A stretch of 35,328 bases of DNA from an uncultured Tropicimonas sp. (GCA_947495685.1 CANLZY010000043.1:1-35328), one strand, 5' to 3'; positions 25,511 through 34,253 are shown, counted from the stretch's first letter. Program-made: numbers and translations. Notes: a model not told the origin generated them from the sequence alone.

Positions 25511-26653
25511 TCAGTCATTCCACCGCTTGGAATAGGTAAAGTCCAGCGCGAGCACGATCAGAATGCAGCTTGCCGCCGCCAGCGCCGTGCCGGTGAACCC
25601 CCAGGCCGTGTAGACCTGCCGGAAGGTGGCCGTGCCCACGAACATCGCCGCATATGTGACGCCGCTATAGAGCCCAAGGATCGCAGCGCGATTGCGCGGT
25701 GAAATCGAGGTGAGCCTGCCCACAAGGATCGTCATCCCGAGATGCACGCAGATCCCCCAGCAGAACGCGACGATCAGAAGCGACAGATAGGCGTGCCCGG
25801 CAATGGAGAGCACCACATAGGTCGTGATCAGCGCCCCGAACACGATCGGCCCCGCCCGCTGCCGTCCATAGCGGTCGATATACGGGTCAAACAGGGTGGC
25901 AGCACCGTATCCCAGCCCGTAGCTGAGCGAGATCAGCCCGGCCAATGTCGTCGACCTGCCGAGATCCTCGTGCACATGCGAACCGACAAAAGCGTAGAGC
26001 CCGTAAAACGCGATCATGAAGGCAGAGACGGAGAAGAGGACCGGCGCGATATTGGGGACCTTCAGCGCATCGAATGGCGACGGGGCGGCAACGGGGTCGG
26101 TCTCCGCACTCGGCGCCGGGATCATGCCGGACAGCACATATGTGATCAGGAACCCAGCCGCCGAGAGGATCGTGAAGACGATGCGCCAATGCACCAGGTC
26201 GGCGAGAAAGGCCGAGACGCTTACCCCGACCACGAGGCTGACCGTCCAGCCGGTGAGAACCTTGCCGACCGTCTCGTTCTCGCGGCCCGGCGGCGCGACA
26301 TCGGCGGCGAAACCATAGATGCAGGGCAGGCAAACACCCGCGGCGATCCCGGCAAGCGCCTGGAACAGGACAAGGCTCGACAGAGTCGGGGCGAAAGATG
26401 TGGCGGCGAGTGCAAGTGACAGGGTCGTCATCGCGACAAGCAGCGCCCTGCGCGCGCCCACCTTGCCGACATTGGGTGCAAGGAGCACCGCACTTGCGGC
26501 GGTTGCGGCGCCGTAGAACGCGGACGCAACAAGCACGTCAGGGGCTGTCTTGCCCGCAAAGGATTGCGCGACCGAACCGGCGAGCGGGCTGAGCGCAAGC
26601 GAATTGGACCCCACCACGCCGATGGCGAGTGAGAGAACGAGGACTGGATTCAT
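25511..26653 (-). CDS. MFS transporter
   Basis: A 380-residue 12-helix major facilitator protein. The N-terminal half shows APNVGKVGARRALLVAMTTL (the loop 2-3 motif) and ADLVHWRIVFTILSAAG, typical of drug-type or sugar/aromatic exporters and importers. The start at 26653 was chosen because it opens a membrane-type N-terminus (NPVLVLSLAIGVVGSNSLAL) and lies just after the GntR stop (10 bases); the longer frame overlaps gntR and is not membrane-like. It is co-transcribed with the GntR regulator, so it probably moves a substrate or by-product of the divergent sugar-acid operon. Direction of transport is unknown. Confidence 0.88.
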   Translation of the reverse strand: MNPVLVLSLAIGVVGSNSLALSPLAGSVAQSFAGKTAPDVLVASAFYGAATAASAVLLAPNVGKVGARRALLVAMTTLSLALAATSFAPTLSSLVLFQALAGIAAGVCLPCIYGFAADVAPPGRENETVGKVLTGWTVSLVVGVSVSAFLADLVHWRIVFTILSAAGFLITYVLSGMIPAPSAETDPVAAPSPFDALKVPNIAPVLFSVSAFMIAFYGLYAFVGSHVHEDLGRSTTLAGLISLSYGLGYGAATLFDPYIDRYGRQRAGPIVFGALITTYVVLSIAGHAYLSLLIVAFCWGICVHLGMTILVGRLTSISPRNRAAILGLYSGVTYAAMFVGTATFRQVYTAWGFTGTALAAASCILIVLALDFTYSKRWND

Positions 26654-26663
26654 TGGATTTCTG

Positions 26664-27350
26664 CTACTTCGAGGCGGTTGAGGCATCCGCGACGGCGATA
26701 TCGTCGACGGTTTCCTCATAGCTGTTCTTGGTGCGTCCGATATGCCGGAGCAGGGTTTGGTGAACCTCGTCGATATCCCGGCTGCGGAACGCCGCGAGCA
26801 ACTCGACATGTTCGTCAAAAGACAGGTCGGTGTGCCGGGGCTTCGAGGCAAGATGCGTTCTCAGAGCGGCGATCTTGCCCGAATAGCGCCCGAAACTGTC
26901 GCGAAGGTATCCGTTCTCGCAATGGCGGAACGCCGCTGCGTGGAAATCCGTGTCCAGCGCCAGGTAGGACGGGATGTCATCCTCCGAAATCGTCCGCTTC
27001 ATCTCCGCCACGATCTGTTCGATATCGGCAATGAACGCGTCCGGGTTCCGTTCGAGCGCAAGCCCAAGGGCCGCGGTCTCGATCGCCATTCGGAAGTCGC
27101 AGATCTCGATAACCTCGCGGGCGCTCAGCGAGAAAACATAGGCGCCCTTCCGGGGCTCCACATCCACCAGGCCTTCGTTGCGCAACTGTGCGAGCGCTTC
27201 CCGGACCGGCGTCTTCGACACGTTCAGTTCCGCGGCCAGCTGGCGCTCGGAAATCGCGGCGCCGAGTTCGAGTTTCCCCGTCACGATCTCGCTCCGAAGA
27301 TGCTCCAGGACGCTCTCGGTCAGGGATTTCGGCTTTTCGAAGCGCTCCAT
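26664..27350 (-). CDS. GntR-family (FadR/FCD) regulator of the sugar-acid locus
   Basis: A 228-residue FCD-type GntR protein. The HTH recognition segment is ELNVSKTPVREALAQLRNEG, and ligand/metal residues are Asp133 and His137 (LALDTDFHA), His181 (FDEHVELL) and His203 (LLRHIGR). It aligns along its length with the GntR of the lar locus (shared SKTPxREALA, LDTxFH and RTHL..KPxxTD blocks), so the two are paralogues. The ATG at 27350 has GAGGAG upstream. It is divergent from the lactonase/ABC operon and precedes the MFS gene. The shared gap carries an operator containing the same 10-mer as the lar locus. Confidence 0.9.
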   Translation of the reverse strand: MERFEKPKSLTESVLEHLRSEIVTGKLELGAAISERQLAAELNVSKTPVREALAQLRNEGLVDVEPRKGAYVFSLSAREVIEICDFRMAIETAALGLALERNPDAFIADIEQIVAEMKRTISEDDIPSYLALDTDFHAAAFRHCENGYLRDSFGRYSGKIAALRTHLASKPRHTDLSFDEHVELLAAFRSRDIDEVHQTLLRHIGRTKNSYEETVDDIAVADASTASK

Positions 27351-27430
27351 TGCAAACGTCTCCTCGTCGTTTGAGCCACCATTACCCCACCAGCGGTCGG
27401 GTTGCCACTGGGCTCCGTCACCGGTGTTGA

Positions 27431-27456
27431 CTGGTGTGTGATACCTGATATACCAG
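27431..27456. promoter_or_regulatory. GntR (FCD) operator upstream of lactonase/ABC operon
   Basis: An imperfect palindrome running CTGGT...ACCAG. It contains TGATATACCA (27446-27455), the reverse complement of the TGGTATATCA in the lar operator, preceded by the same CTGGTGTGTG flank. It lies 58 bases before the lactonase start and 81 bases from the gntR start, placing it in the divergent promoter region. Confidence 0.65.
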
Positions 27457-27513
27457 CCAACAGCAACTGTAGAATCGGACCAATTTCCGATGCTGCGCAG
27501 GGAGGAACCGAAC

Positions 27514-28383
27514 GTGCTGGCTGAACTGGTACTGGATTGCGGGAACCACCATGGCGAAGGCCTCTACTACAACGCCCTTGATGGGTTGATGTGGTGGACG
27601 GATATCGAGGGACGCGCGCTTTGGTCGCTCGATCCGGTCTCCGGTGCTTCCCGCAAGATCGACATGCCGGACCGTGTCTGCTGCTTTGCACATCGGCGTG
27701 ACGGCGGCATGATCCTGGCCTTTGCCGACCGGATCGCCTTCTTCGACCTCGCCGACGGAGCGTTCGAAACCCTGTCCGAATTCGAATCGGAGAACCCGGA
27801 GACGCGGGCGAACGACGGGCGGACCGACCGGCAGGGCCGGTTCATCGTTGGCGGCATGAACGAGATCACCGGCAAGCCCGACAGCAGCGTCATCCGGATC
27901 GATGCCGATGGCAGTATCACGACGATCATCGACGGCGTGTCCTGCGCGAATTCGACCTGCTTTTCGCCCGACGGTCGCACCATGTATTTCACCGACACGC
28001 CTGAACAAACGATCCGGGCATACGAATACGATCCCGACACGGGCGAGATCGGCGCGGTTCGGATTCTCGCGGATTTCGCTGACGAGCCGGGCATCCCCGA
28101 TGGCTCCTGCGTGGATGCCGAAGGCGGCGTCTGGAACGCAGAATGGGAAGGGCGCCGCGTGGTGCGCATCGCGCCGGACGGATCCATCGACCGGGTGATC
28201 GAGGTGCCGGCATGGAAGCCAACCTGCTGCGCCTTCGGCGGTCCGGACATGGACATTCTCTACATCACGACATCCCGGCTGATGAGCAGCCTGGAACAGA
28301 TCGCGGCCGACCCCCAGGCGGGTGGCCTGTTTGCTGTCAGACCCGGCGTGCGCGGCATCGTCGACACGCCATTTGCGGGCTGA
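27514..28383 (+). CDS. SMP-30/gluconolactonase family lactonase
   Basis: A 289-residue six-bladed beta-propeller of the SMP-30/regucalcin/gluconolactonase family. The expected metal and substrate residues are present: Glu15 (NHHGEGLYY), Asn100 (TRANDGRTD), Asn146 (SCANSTCF) and Asp201 (PDGSCVDAEGG). It opens sugar lactones such as aldono-1,4- or 1,5-lactones to the free acids, usually in the cytoplasm; no signal peptide is seen. The start was set at GTG 27514 because AGGGAGGAACC lies just before it, inside the longer frame that begins at ATG 27490; the same ribosome-binding sequence precedes the next gene. It is the first gene of the sugar-acid operon. Confidence 0.9.
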   Translation: MLAELVLDCGNHHGEGLYYNALDGLMWWTDIEGRALWSLDPVSGASRKIDMPDRVCCFAHRRDGGMILAFADRIAFFDLADGAFETLSEFESENPETRANDGRTDRQGRFIVGGMNEITGKPDSSVIRIDADGSITTIIDGVSCANSTCFSPDGRTMYFTDTPEQTIRAYEYDPDTGEIGAVRILADFADEPGIPDGSCVDAEGGVWNAEWEGRRVVRIAPDGSIDRVIEVPAWKPTCCAFGGPDMDILYITTSRLMSSLEQIAADPQAGGLFAVRPGVRGIVDTPFAG

Positions 28384-28412
28384 CGTCAGAAAATCGTCTC
28401 AGGGAGGAACCA

Positions 28413-29447
28413 ATGACGACATTCACACTCCGATCCATGGCCAGCGCGGCCGCCTTGCTTGCAAGCACCGCCATTGCCGGTGCCGTCGACTACACCGCGC
28501 CCCAGCCCATGGTCGATGGCGCACAGGCCGACATGTCGGCGCTCTCGAATGATGGCGATCTGCGCATCGCCTACATGCCGCCGGCGACCGAGTTCAACTA
28601 TTACATCGCCATTGGCGAGGGCGTGAAAGCCCTGGCAGGGGAGGCCGGCGTCGAGGTATTCATGCTGGCGCCGCAATCGGGCTCTGACATCAACGGCCAG
28701 ATGGGCATGATCCAGGATGCGATCACCCAGGACGTCGATGCCATCATCCTGTCCACACATGACGAAGCCGCCGCCGCGCCGCTGGTGAAGCGTGCTGTCG
28801 AAGCGGGCATCGCCGTTGTCATCGTGAACTCCGATATCGGCAACTTCCCGACGCCGGTACACGCCGTCGTTGGCTATTCCCAGCGCAACGGCACCCACAA
28901 GATCGGCGAGTATCTGGTCGAACGGGCCGCCGGCTCCGAGCTGCAGATCGGCGTGATCGAAGGGCTTCCCGGCTATCACTCGACCGAACGCGTCGGAGGT
29001 TTCCTCGATGGCATCGAGGGATCGGGGAACCTCGAGGTCGTGGCCTCCATCGCGGGCGGCTGGAATGTCGAGGGCGGCAATACCGCCGGAATGGACCTGC
29101 TGCAGGCCAACCCCGATATCGACGTGCTCTTCGCCGCCAATGATTACATGATCATGGGGGCAGCCCTGGCCGCCAAGGCGCTCGGCAAGCGCGAAATGAT
29201 GCTGCTGGGCAATGACGGCGACACCGCCGCGCTGGAAGAGATCGCCGGTGGCGCCGTCACCGCAACCGTCAACACCACGCCCTTCGTCATGGGCCAGATC
29301 GCCTTGCAAGTTACGCTCGACTCGCTCGACGGCAAATTCGGCGGCGGCTTCGTGGAAACGCCGACCGTCGTTGTCGATACCGAGAGCGTGGTGCCGGCCT
29401 TGCAGGACCCTGACAGCCTCTATCCGAAGCCCTCCAAGAGCTACTGA
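28413..29447 (+). CDS. Sugar ABC transporter substrate-binding protein (RbsB-type)
   Basis: A 344-residue type I periplasmic binding protein (Peripla_BP_4, ribose/autoinducer-2 class). The signal peptide TLRSMASAAALLASTAIAGA is followed by the family landmarks RIAYMPPATEFNYYIAIGEG, MIQDAITQDVDAIILS, VEAGIAVVIVNSD, VLFAANDYMIMGA and LGNDGD. AGGGAGGAACC precedes the ATG. It supplies the ATPase and permease that follow. A GC stem-loop after its stop probably keeps its message more abundant than the downstream genes. The likely ligand is a sugar, sugar lactone or polyol. Confidence 0.93.
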   Translation: MTTFTLRSMASAAALLASTAIAGAVDYTAPQPMVDGAQADMSALSNDGDLRIAYMPPATEFNYYIAIGEGVKALAGEAGVEVFMLAPQSGSDINGQMGMIQDAITQDVDAIILSTHDEAAAAPLVKRAVEAGIAVVIVNSDIGNFPTPVHAVVGYSQRNGTHKIGEYLVERAAGSELQIGVIEGLPGYHSTERVGGFLDGIEGSGNLEVVASIAGGWNVEGGNTAGMDLLQANPDIDVLFAANDYMIMGAALAAKALGKREMMLLGNDGDTAALEEIAGGAVTATVNTTPFVMGQIALQVTLDSLDGKFGGGFVETPTVVVDTESVVPALQDPDSLYPKPSKSY

Positions 29448-29456
29448 CGGTTTCCC

Positions 29457-29489
29457 GAGGGCAGCCCCTCCTCCACCAGGGCTGCCCTC
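29457..29489 (+). terminator. Intercistronic stem-loop after the sugar-binding protein
   Basis: An 11-bp perfect stem, GAGGGCAGCCC (29457-29467) with GGGCTGCCCTC (29479-29489), and an 11-base loop. It is followed by CCCCTTTC, a weak T-tract. It fits partial termination or 3'-end stabilisation between the binding protein and the ATPase. Confidence 0.65.
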
Positions 29490-29529
29490 CCCTTTCAAAA
29501 CTGATCCTGAACCGACTGGGGCACGTCTC

Positions 29530-31041
29530 ATGCCAGACCAGACCAATAAAGCTGTCCCTGCGTGGGAGGTGCGGAACCTGACCAAGAGGTTCGCCGGAAT
29601 CGTCGCCAACGATTCCGTCAGCCTGTCGCTGGAACGCGGCCAGATCCACGGGTTGCTCGGTGAAAACGGCTGCGGAAAATCGACCCTGATCAAGATGATG
29701 ATGGGGGTCCACCAGCCCAGCGCCGGAGAGATCCTGCGCGACGGCCAGCCGGTCACCATCGCCGGCCCCACGGCTGCGCGCGCCGCGGGCCTCGCCGCCG
29801 TGTTCCAGGAATTCTCGCTGGTGCCGACCCTGACCGTGGCCGAGAATATCTGGCTCGGCAACCTGCCCGGGCATCGCGCCAAGGTGGACTGGCAGACGAT
29901 GCGGGACAGCGCGACCGAGGTCATGGCCCGCCTGTCCGTCGCCATCGACCCCGAGGCCACCGTGGCGGACCTGTCGGTGGCCGATCAGCAGCTGGTCGAG
30001 ATTGCCAAGGCCATCGCCACCGATGCTTCCATGCTGATCCTCGACGAGCCGACCACGGCGCTCGGCCTCGAAGAAATCAAGGACCTGCACCGGATCCTGC
30101 GCAAGCTGGCAGCCCAGGACAAGGCCATCCTCTATATCTCCCACCGGCTGGACGAGGTGGAGGAACTGGTCGATTGCGTGACCGTCCTGAAGGATGGCCG
30201 CGTTGTCTCGACCGCGGCGGAAACAGAGGTGTCTGTCGATGCCTTTGTCGCAGCGATGATCGGCGAGATCTCCAACCACTACCCGAAAGTCGACAACGTC
30301 CGGGACAAGATCCTGCTGGAGGCAAGGGGCCTGCGAACCGCCAACCGCGTGCAGGATGTGAGCTTCAACGTCCATGCCGGCGAGGTCTTCGGACTGGGCG
30401 GCGTGCTCGGCTCGGGTCGCACCGAGATCGCCCGCGCGCTTTTCGGCGTCGATCGCCTGCTTGCGGGCGAGGTCAAGGTCGACGGCAAAACGCTGCGCCT
30501 ACGCTCCCCCGCCGATGCGGTCGCCGCTGGCATCGCGCTGGTGCCGGAGAACCGCAAGGTCGACGGGCTGTTCTTCAACTTCCAGGGGCAGCCGAACATG
30601 TCGATCTCCAAGCTGGCCCGGCTCGGCTCGCCCGCCGCGATGAGCCTGCGGACCGAGGAACGGCTGACCCATGAGCTCTATGACCGGCTCGAGGTATCCG
30701 CCAGTGCCAAGGACCGGCTCGTCGGCCTGCTCTCGGGCGGCAACCAGCAGAAGATCGTCATCGGACGATGGCTCTTCGCCGGCGCGCGGGTCTTCGTGCT
30801 GGACGAGCCGACGCAGGGCATCGATGTCGGCGCCCGCGCCGCTGTCTACACCCTCATCAACGAGCTGACAGCGGCCGGACATGCCGTGGTCCTCATCTCC
30901 TCCGACGACAACGAACTCCTGGCGATGTCCGACCGCATCGGAATCGTCAATCACGGCCGGCTGGTCGATATCCGGGCCGCCTCCGATGTCCGCAAATCGG
31001 ACCTCGTCCGCGCCTCTTCAGAACAGGAGACCGCCGCATGA
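29530..31041 (+). CDS. Sugar ABC transporter ATP-binding protein (RbsA/MglA-type)
   Basis: A 503-residue double-ATPase protein. The first domain has an intact Walker A (GENGCGKST, residues 44-52), Q-loop FQEFSL, LSVADQQLVEIAK signature and MLILDEPTTAL Walker B. The second has the degenerate loop GVLGSGRTE without the lysine, then LSGGNQQK and VFVLDEPTQGID. This asymmetry is normal for carbohydrate importers of the CUT2 group. The ATG at 29530 was chosen by homology of the N-terminus (WEVRNLTKRFAGIVA); the open frame runs back into the previous gene. It overlaps the permease gene by four bases. Confidence 0.93.
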   Translation: MPDQTNKAVPAWEVRNLTKRFAGIVANDSVSLSLERGQIHGLLGENGCGKSTLIKMMMGVHQPSAGEILRDGQPVTIAGPTAARAAGLAAVFQEFSLVPTLTVAENIWLGNLPGHRAKVDWQTMRDSATEVMARLSVAIDPEATVADLSVADQQLVEIAKAIATDASMLILDEPTTALGLEEIKDLHRILRKLAAQDKAILYISHRLDEVEELVDCVTVLKDGRVVSTAAETEVSVDAFVAAMIGEISNHYPKVDNVRDKILLEARGLRTANRVQDVSFNVHAGEVFGLGGVLGSGRTEIARALFGVDRLLAGEVKVDGKTLRLRSPADAVAAGIALVPENRKVDGLFFNFQGQPNMSISKLARLGSPAAMSLRTEERLTHELYDRLEVSASAKDRLVGLLSGGNQQKIVIGRWLFAGARVFVLDEPTQGIDVGARAAVYTLINELTAAGHAVVLISSDDNELLAMSDRIGIVNHGRLVDIRAASDVRKSDLVRASSEQETAA

Positions 31042-32012
31042 ACGCGCTTCTTCGCTCCCCCATCATCGCCCCGCTGGCCGCGCTCCTGATCGTGACCGCC
31101 ATCGCGGCACTCACCACGCCGCGCTTTCTCGACACCGGCAACCTGTCGAACCTCGCGCTTCAGGTCTCGATCGTGGCCATCGTCGCCATCGGCTCGACCT
31201 TCGTGATCCTGATCGCCGGGATCGACCTCTCGCCCGGCTCGGCCATCGCGCTGCTGACCATGATCTTCGCCATGTCGGTGAAATTCCAGGGCATACCCCT
31301 GCCAATCGCCATCCTGTTGACCATCGCGCTCGGCGCGGGGCTCGGGGCGTTCAACGGCTTCCTGACCGCCTATCTGAGGATCCCGGCTTTCATCACCACA
31401 CTCGCGGCCCTCTCCGCCTTCCGTGGCATGGCCTTCCTGTTCAACAACGGCTCGCCGGTCTTCTCCGTCCATGACGCGCTTGAAGGCATCTTCTACGGCA
31501 CCTTCCTCGGCCTGCCGCTGCCGCTCTACTACCTGATCATCCTCTATGCGGCGGCCTGGTACGTGCTGCGCTACACCGCCTTTGGCCGCGCCGTCTATGC
31601 GGTCGGCGGCAACCCGAACGCGGCCGAGCTCTCCGGGCTCAAGGTCCGGCGCATCCAGTTCTTCGCCTTCATGATCGCCGGGGCAATGGCCGGGATCGGC
31701 GCGGTGCTCATGGCCGCGCGGCTCAATTCCGGCTCGCCGAATTACGGCGTGGGCCTCGAGCTTTCCGCCATCGCCGCTGCCGTCATCGGCGGGGCCAGCC
31801 TGGCGGGCGGACGCGGCAACATCATCAACACGCTCATCGGCGCGCTGACCATCGTCATCGTCCAGAACGCGCTCAACCTGAACGCCGTCCCGACCTCGGT
31901 CCAGACCATCGTTCTTGGTGCCATCATCGTCACCGCCGTCGGCCTCGACATGTGGCGCAACGAAATCGGGAACGTCCTGCATGGGCTGGCCGCGACCCGA
32001 CGCAAATCCTGA
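31038..32012 (+). CDS. Sugar ABC transporter permease (RbsC-type)
   Basis: A 324-residue membrane protein of the CUT2 permease family. It shows VAIGSTFVILIAGIDLSPGS, the conserved GAFNGFLTAYLRIPAFITTL loop, and the EAA-like GRAVYAVGGNPNAAELSGL followed by KVRRIQFF, then LAGGRGNIINTLIGALTIVI. About eight to ten helices are predicted. The ATG at 31038 overlaps the ATPase stop (ATGA) and is chosen over the upstream extension for that reason. It completes the ABC importer with the binding protein and ATPase. Confidence 0.93.
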   Translation: MNALLRSPIIAPLAALLIVTAIAALTTPRFLDTGNLSNLALQVSIVAIVAIGSTFVILIAGIDLSPGSAIALLTMIFAMSVKFQGIPLPIAILLTIALGAGLGAFNGFLTAYLRIPAFITTLAALSAFRGMAFLFNNGSPVFSVHDALEGIFYGTFLGLPLPLYYLIILYAAAWYVLRYTAFGRAVYAVGGNPNAAELSGLKVRRIQFFAFMIAGAMAGIGAVLMAARLNSGSPNYGVGLELSAIAAAVIGGASLAGGRGNIINTLIGALTIVIVQNALNLNAVPTSVQTIVLGAIIVTAVGLDMWRNEIGNVLHGLAATRRKS

Positions 32013-32031
32013 ACCCCAAGGAGCACACACA

Positions 32032-32529
32032 ATGACCGCCAACACCTTCTCCCATATCGGGATCACAGTGCCGGACCTCGAAAAGGCCGTCGAATTCTAC
32101 ACCAAGGCCTTCGGCTTCTACCTGATCATGGAACCGACCGAGATCCAGCAGGATGACAGCGCCATCGGCGAGATGTGCGACGACGTCTTCGGACCCGGTT
32201 GGGGCTCGTTCCGCATCGCCCACCTGTCGACTGGCGACGGCATCGGCATCGAGCTGTTCGAATTCCCCAAGACCGAACAGGAAGACCGCCCCTTCGAATA
32301 CTGGCGCCCGGGCCTGTTCCACTTCTGCATCCAGGACGAGAACCTGGAGGAACGCGTGAAGGTCATCGAGTCCCTCGGCGGCAAGCAACGAATGCAGAAG
32401 GTCCGCAAATACTACCCCGGCGAGAAGCCCTACCGGATGGTCTATTGCGAAGACCCCTTCGGAAACATCTTCGAGCTCTACTCCCATTCCTACGAACTCA
32501 CCTATTCCGCCGGCGCCTATCAGGACTGA
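32032..32529 (+). CDS. VOC-family (glyoxalase-like) protein
   Basis: A 165-residue vicinal-oxygen-chelate protein with two beta-alpha-beta-beta-beta halves. The expected metal-ligand positions are visible: His8 (FSHIGITV), Glu in GIGIELFEF, His in GLFHFCIQ and Glu in GNIFELYSH. Members act as glyoxalases, epimerases, dioxygenases or isomerases. AAGGAG precedes the ATG. Its place between an ABC importer and a 2-hydroxyacid dehydrogenase suggests it isomerises or epimerises a pathway intermediate, but this cannot be settled from sequence. Confidence 0.85.
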   Translation: MTANTFSHIGITVPDLEKAVEFYTKAFGFYLIMEPTEIQQDDSAIGEMCDDVFGPGWGSFRIAHLSTGDGIGIELFEFPKTEQEDRPFEYWRPGLFHFCIQDENLEERVKVIESLGGKQRMQKVRKYYPGEKPYRMVYCEDPFGNIFELYSHSYELTYSAGAYQD

Positions 32530-32556
32530 TCGCGAGGGAACGGAAAGGAGCATGCC

Positions 32557-33549
32557 ATGACCGACAGACCCAAGGTTGTCATCACCGACTTCGATTACGG
32601 TGACAACGATATCGAAAAAGCCATCATCGAAGCTGCCGGCGGCCAGGTCGTCGGTCTCCAGGCGAAATGCGAGGAAGACCTCTTCGAGCACGCCGAGGAC
32701 TGTTTCGCCATGATCAACCAATATGCGCGCGTCGGCGCCAAGACGATCGCGCATATGAAACAGTGCAAGGTCATCGCCCGCTATGGCGTCGGCGTCGACA
32801 TTGTCGACGTCAAGACCGCCACCGAGCGCGGCATCATGGTGACCAATGTGCAGGATTACTGCACAGACGAGGTCGCCGACCACGCCGTTTCGCTCTGGCT
32901 GACGCTGGCGCGGAAACTGCCGCAGTTCAACGCCTCCACCCATGCCGGCAACTGGTCCTGGCGCTCCGAGCGGCCGGTCTACCGGCTGCGCGGGCGGACA
33001 CTGGGAATCGTCTCGCTGGGCAAGATCGGCCAGGCGATTGCCGAACGTGCCAGACCTTTCGGTGTTCGGATCATCGCCTATGATCCCTATCTCGACCAGG
33101 CCGTGGCCCGCGAGATGGGCGTCGAGCTGGTCGACAAGGCGACCCTGGTGGCCGAGTCCAACTACATCCTCATGCAGGCGCCGATGACGCCCGAAACCCG
33201 GCACTTCCTGTCGGACGCGGAGTTCGCGGCCATGAAGCCCGGCGGCATCCTTGTCCTGACCGGGCGCGGCCCGACCGTGGACAACAAGGCGCTCTACCGC
33301 GCGCTCACCGAAGGCACGCTTGCTGGCGCCGGGCTCGACGATCCCGAGGAAGAACCCGCCAAGCGGGCGCAGTGGGATCCGGCGGACAACCCAATTTTCA
33401 CGCTGCCGAATGTCATCGTGACGCCCCACACCGCCTATTACTCCGAGGAATCCATCCAGCAGGCGCGCGAGACCGCGGCCTCGGAGGTCGCCCGCGCGCT
33501 GCGCGGCGAGCGCCCGAAGAACCTGCTGAACCCGGAAATCCTCGCCTGA
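32557..33549 (+). CDS. D-isomer-specific 2-hydroxyacid dehydrogenase family protein
   Basis: A 330-residue NAD-dependent dehydrogenase, close to the C-terminal-binding-protein/phosphoglycerate dehydrogenase branch. Catalytic residues are Arg237 (LTGRGPTVD), Glu264 or a neighbouring acid (DDPEEEP) and His291 (TPHTAYYSEES). The nucleotide loop reads SLGKIG (153-158) where most members have GLGxIG; the first glycine is replaced by serine. It should interconvert a 2-hydroxy acid and a 2-oxo acid. AAAGGAG precedes the ATG. In this operon it may oxidise the acid released by the lactonase, or reduce the aldolase product. Confidence 0.9.
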   Translation: MTDRPKVVITDFDYGDNDIEKAIIEAAGGQVVGLQAKCEEDLFEHAEDCFAMINQYARVGAKTIAHMKQCKVIARYGVGVDIVDVKTATERGIMVTNVQDYCTDEVADHAVSLWLTLARKLPQFNASTHAGNWSWRSERPVYRLRGRTLGIVSLGKIGQAIAERARPFGVRIIAYDPYLDQAVAREMGVELVDKATLVAESNYILMQAPMTPETRHFLSDAEFAAMKPGGILVLTGRGPTVDNKALYRALTEGTLAGAGLDDPEEEPAKRAQWDPADNPIFTLPNVIVTPHTAYYSEESIQQARETAASEVARALRGERPKNLLNPEILA

Positions 33550-33574
33550 CACATCGCGACAAAGGACACGCAAA

Positions 33575-34246
33575 ATGCTGAAAGTATACAACGACTTCGA
33601 ACGCAACCCGGAGCTTCTGGCCAAGTTCGACGAAGTCATCAAATGCCTCTCCGCCACCGCCGTCTTCGCCGACAGCCAATACCGAACCGGCGTCATGGAC
33701 AGCGGCATCAAGCCCGCCTTCCGCGCCAAGGTCTGTGGCCAGGCGCTGACCGTCCAGCTCTCCAAGGGCGACCTCGTGGACCCGCTCAAGGCGCTTGAGA
33801 TGGGCCAGGCCGGCGACATCATCGTCGTCGATGCCGGTGGCGACCTGAACACCTCCGTCTGCGGCGGCTTGATGGGCGGTCTGGCCCAGAATGTCGGAAT
33901 CCGGGCGATGATCGTGGACGGGGCCGGCCGTGACACGGACGAACTCGAAGACATCGGCTGGCCGATCTGGACCCGCGCCATCACCCCGCGTGGAACCCAC
34001 ACCATGTTCTCCGAACGCAAGGAAGAGCTGTCTATCAACGTGCCGATCGCCTGTGGGGGCGTGTCGGTCAATCCCGGCGATTTCATCGTTGCCGACTTGA
34101 TGGGCGTCGCGGTGATCGCGCAGGACAAGGCCGAGGAGATCGTGGAACTGGCCCGCGAACAGGCCGAGCGCGAGCAGAAGACCCGCGAATGGGTCGCCCA
34201 GGGCAAAACGGTTCAGGATCTGCTCAAAGAATTCGGCCGGATCTGA
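33575..34246 (+). CDS. RraA-like aldolase (HMG/CHA-aldolase family)
   Basis: A 223-residue member of the RraA/HMG aldolase family (DUF/methyltransferase-like fold). Landmarks are QALTVQLSKGDLV, the GGLMGGLAQNVGIR loop, and Arg119-Asp120 in VDGAGRDTDE, which correspond to the substrate-binding and metal/acid residues in 4-hydroxy-4-methyl-2-oxoglutarate aldolases. Such enzymes cleave 4-hydroxy-2-oxo acids to pyruvate, or decarboxylate oxaloacetate; true RraA proteins regulate RNase E but lack the catalytic pair. The metabolic context here favours an aldolase. It is followed without a gap by the remains of dgoK. Confidence 0.88.
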   Translation: MLKVYNDFERNPELLAKFDEVIKCLSATAVFADSQYRTGVMDSGIKPAFRAKVCGQALTVQLSKGDLVDPLKALEMGQAGDIIVVDAGGDLNTSVCGGLMGGLAQNVGIRAMIVDGAGRDTDELEDIGWPIWTRAITPRGTHTMFSERKEELSINVPIACGGVSVNPGDFIVADLMGVAVIAQDKAEEIVELAREQAEREQKTREWVAQGKTVQDLLKEFGRI

Positions 34247-34253
34247 TCCGCGC

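Noticed and set aside
28386-29960. Minus-strand frame of 524 codons over the sugar-binding protein and ATPase genes
   Set aside because: It is antisense to two clear genes, with no motifs or ribosome-binding site of its own.
31930-34206. Very long minus-strand open frame (about 758 codons) opposite the VOC, dehydrogenase and aldolase genes
   Set aside because: It is antisense to three well-supported genes and has no recognisable domain; long antisense frames are expected in GC-rich codon-biased DNA.
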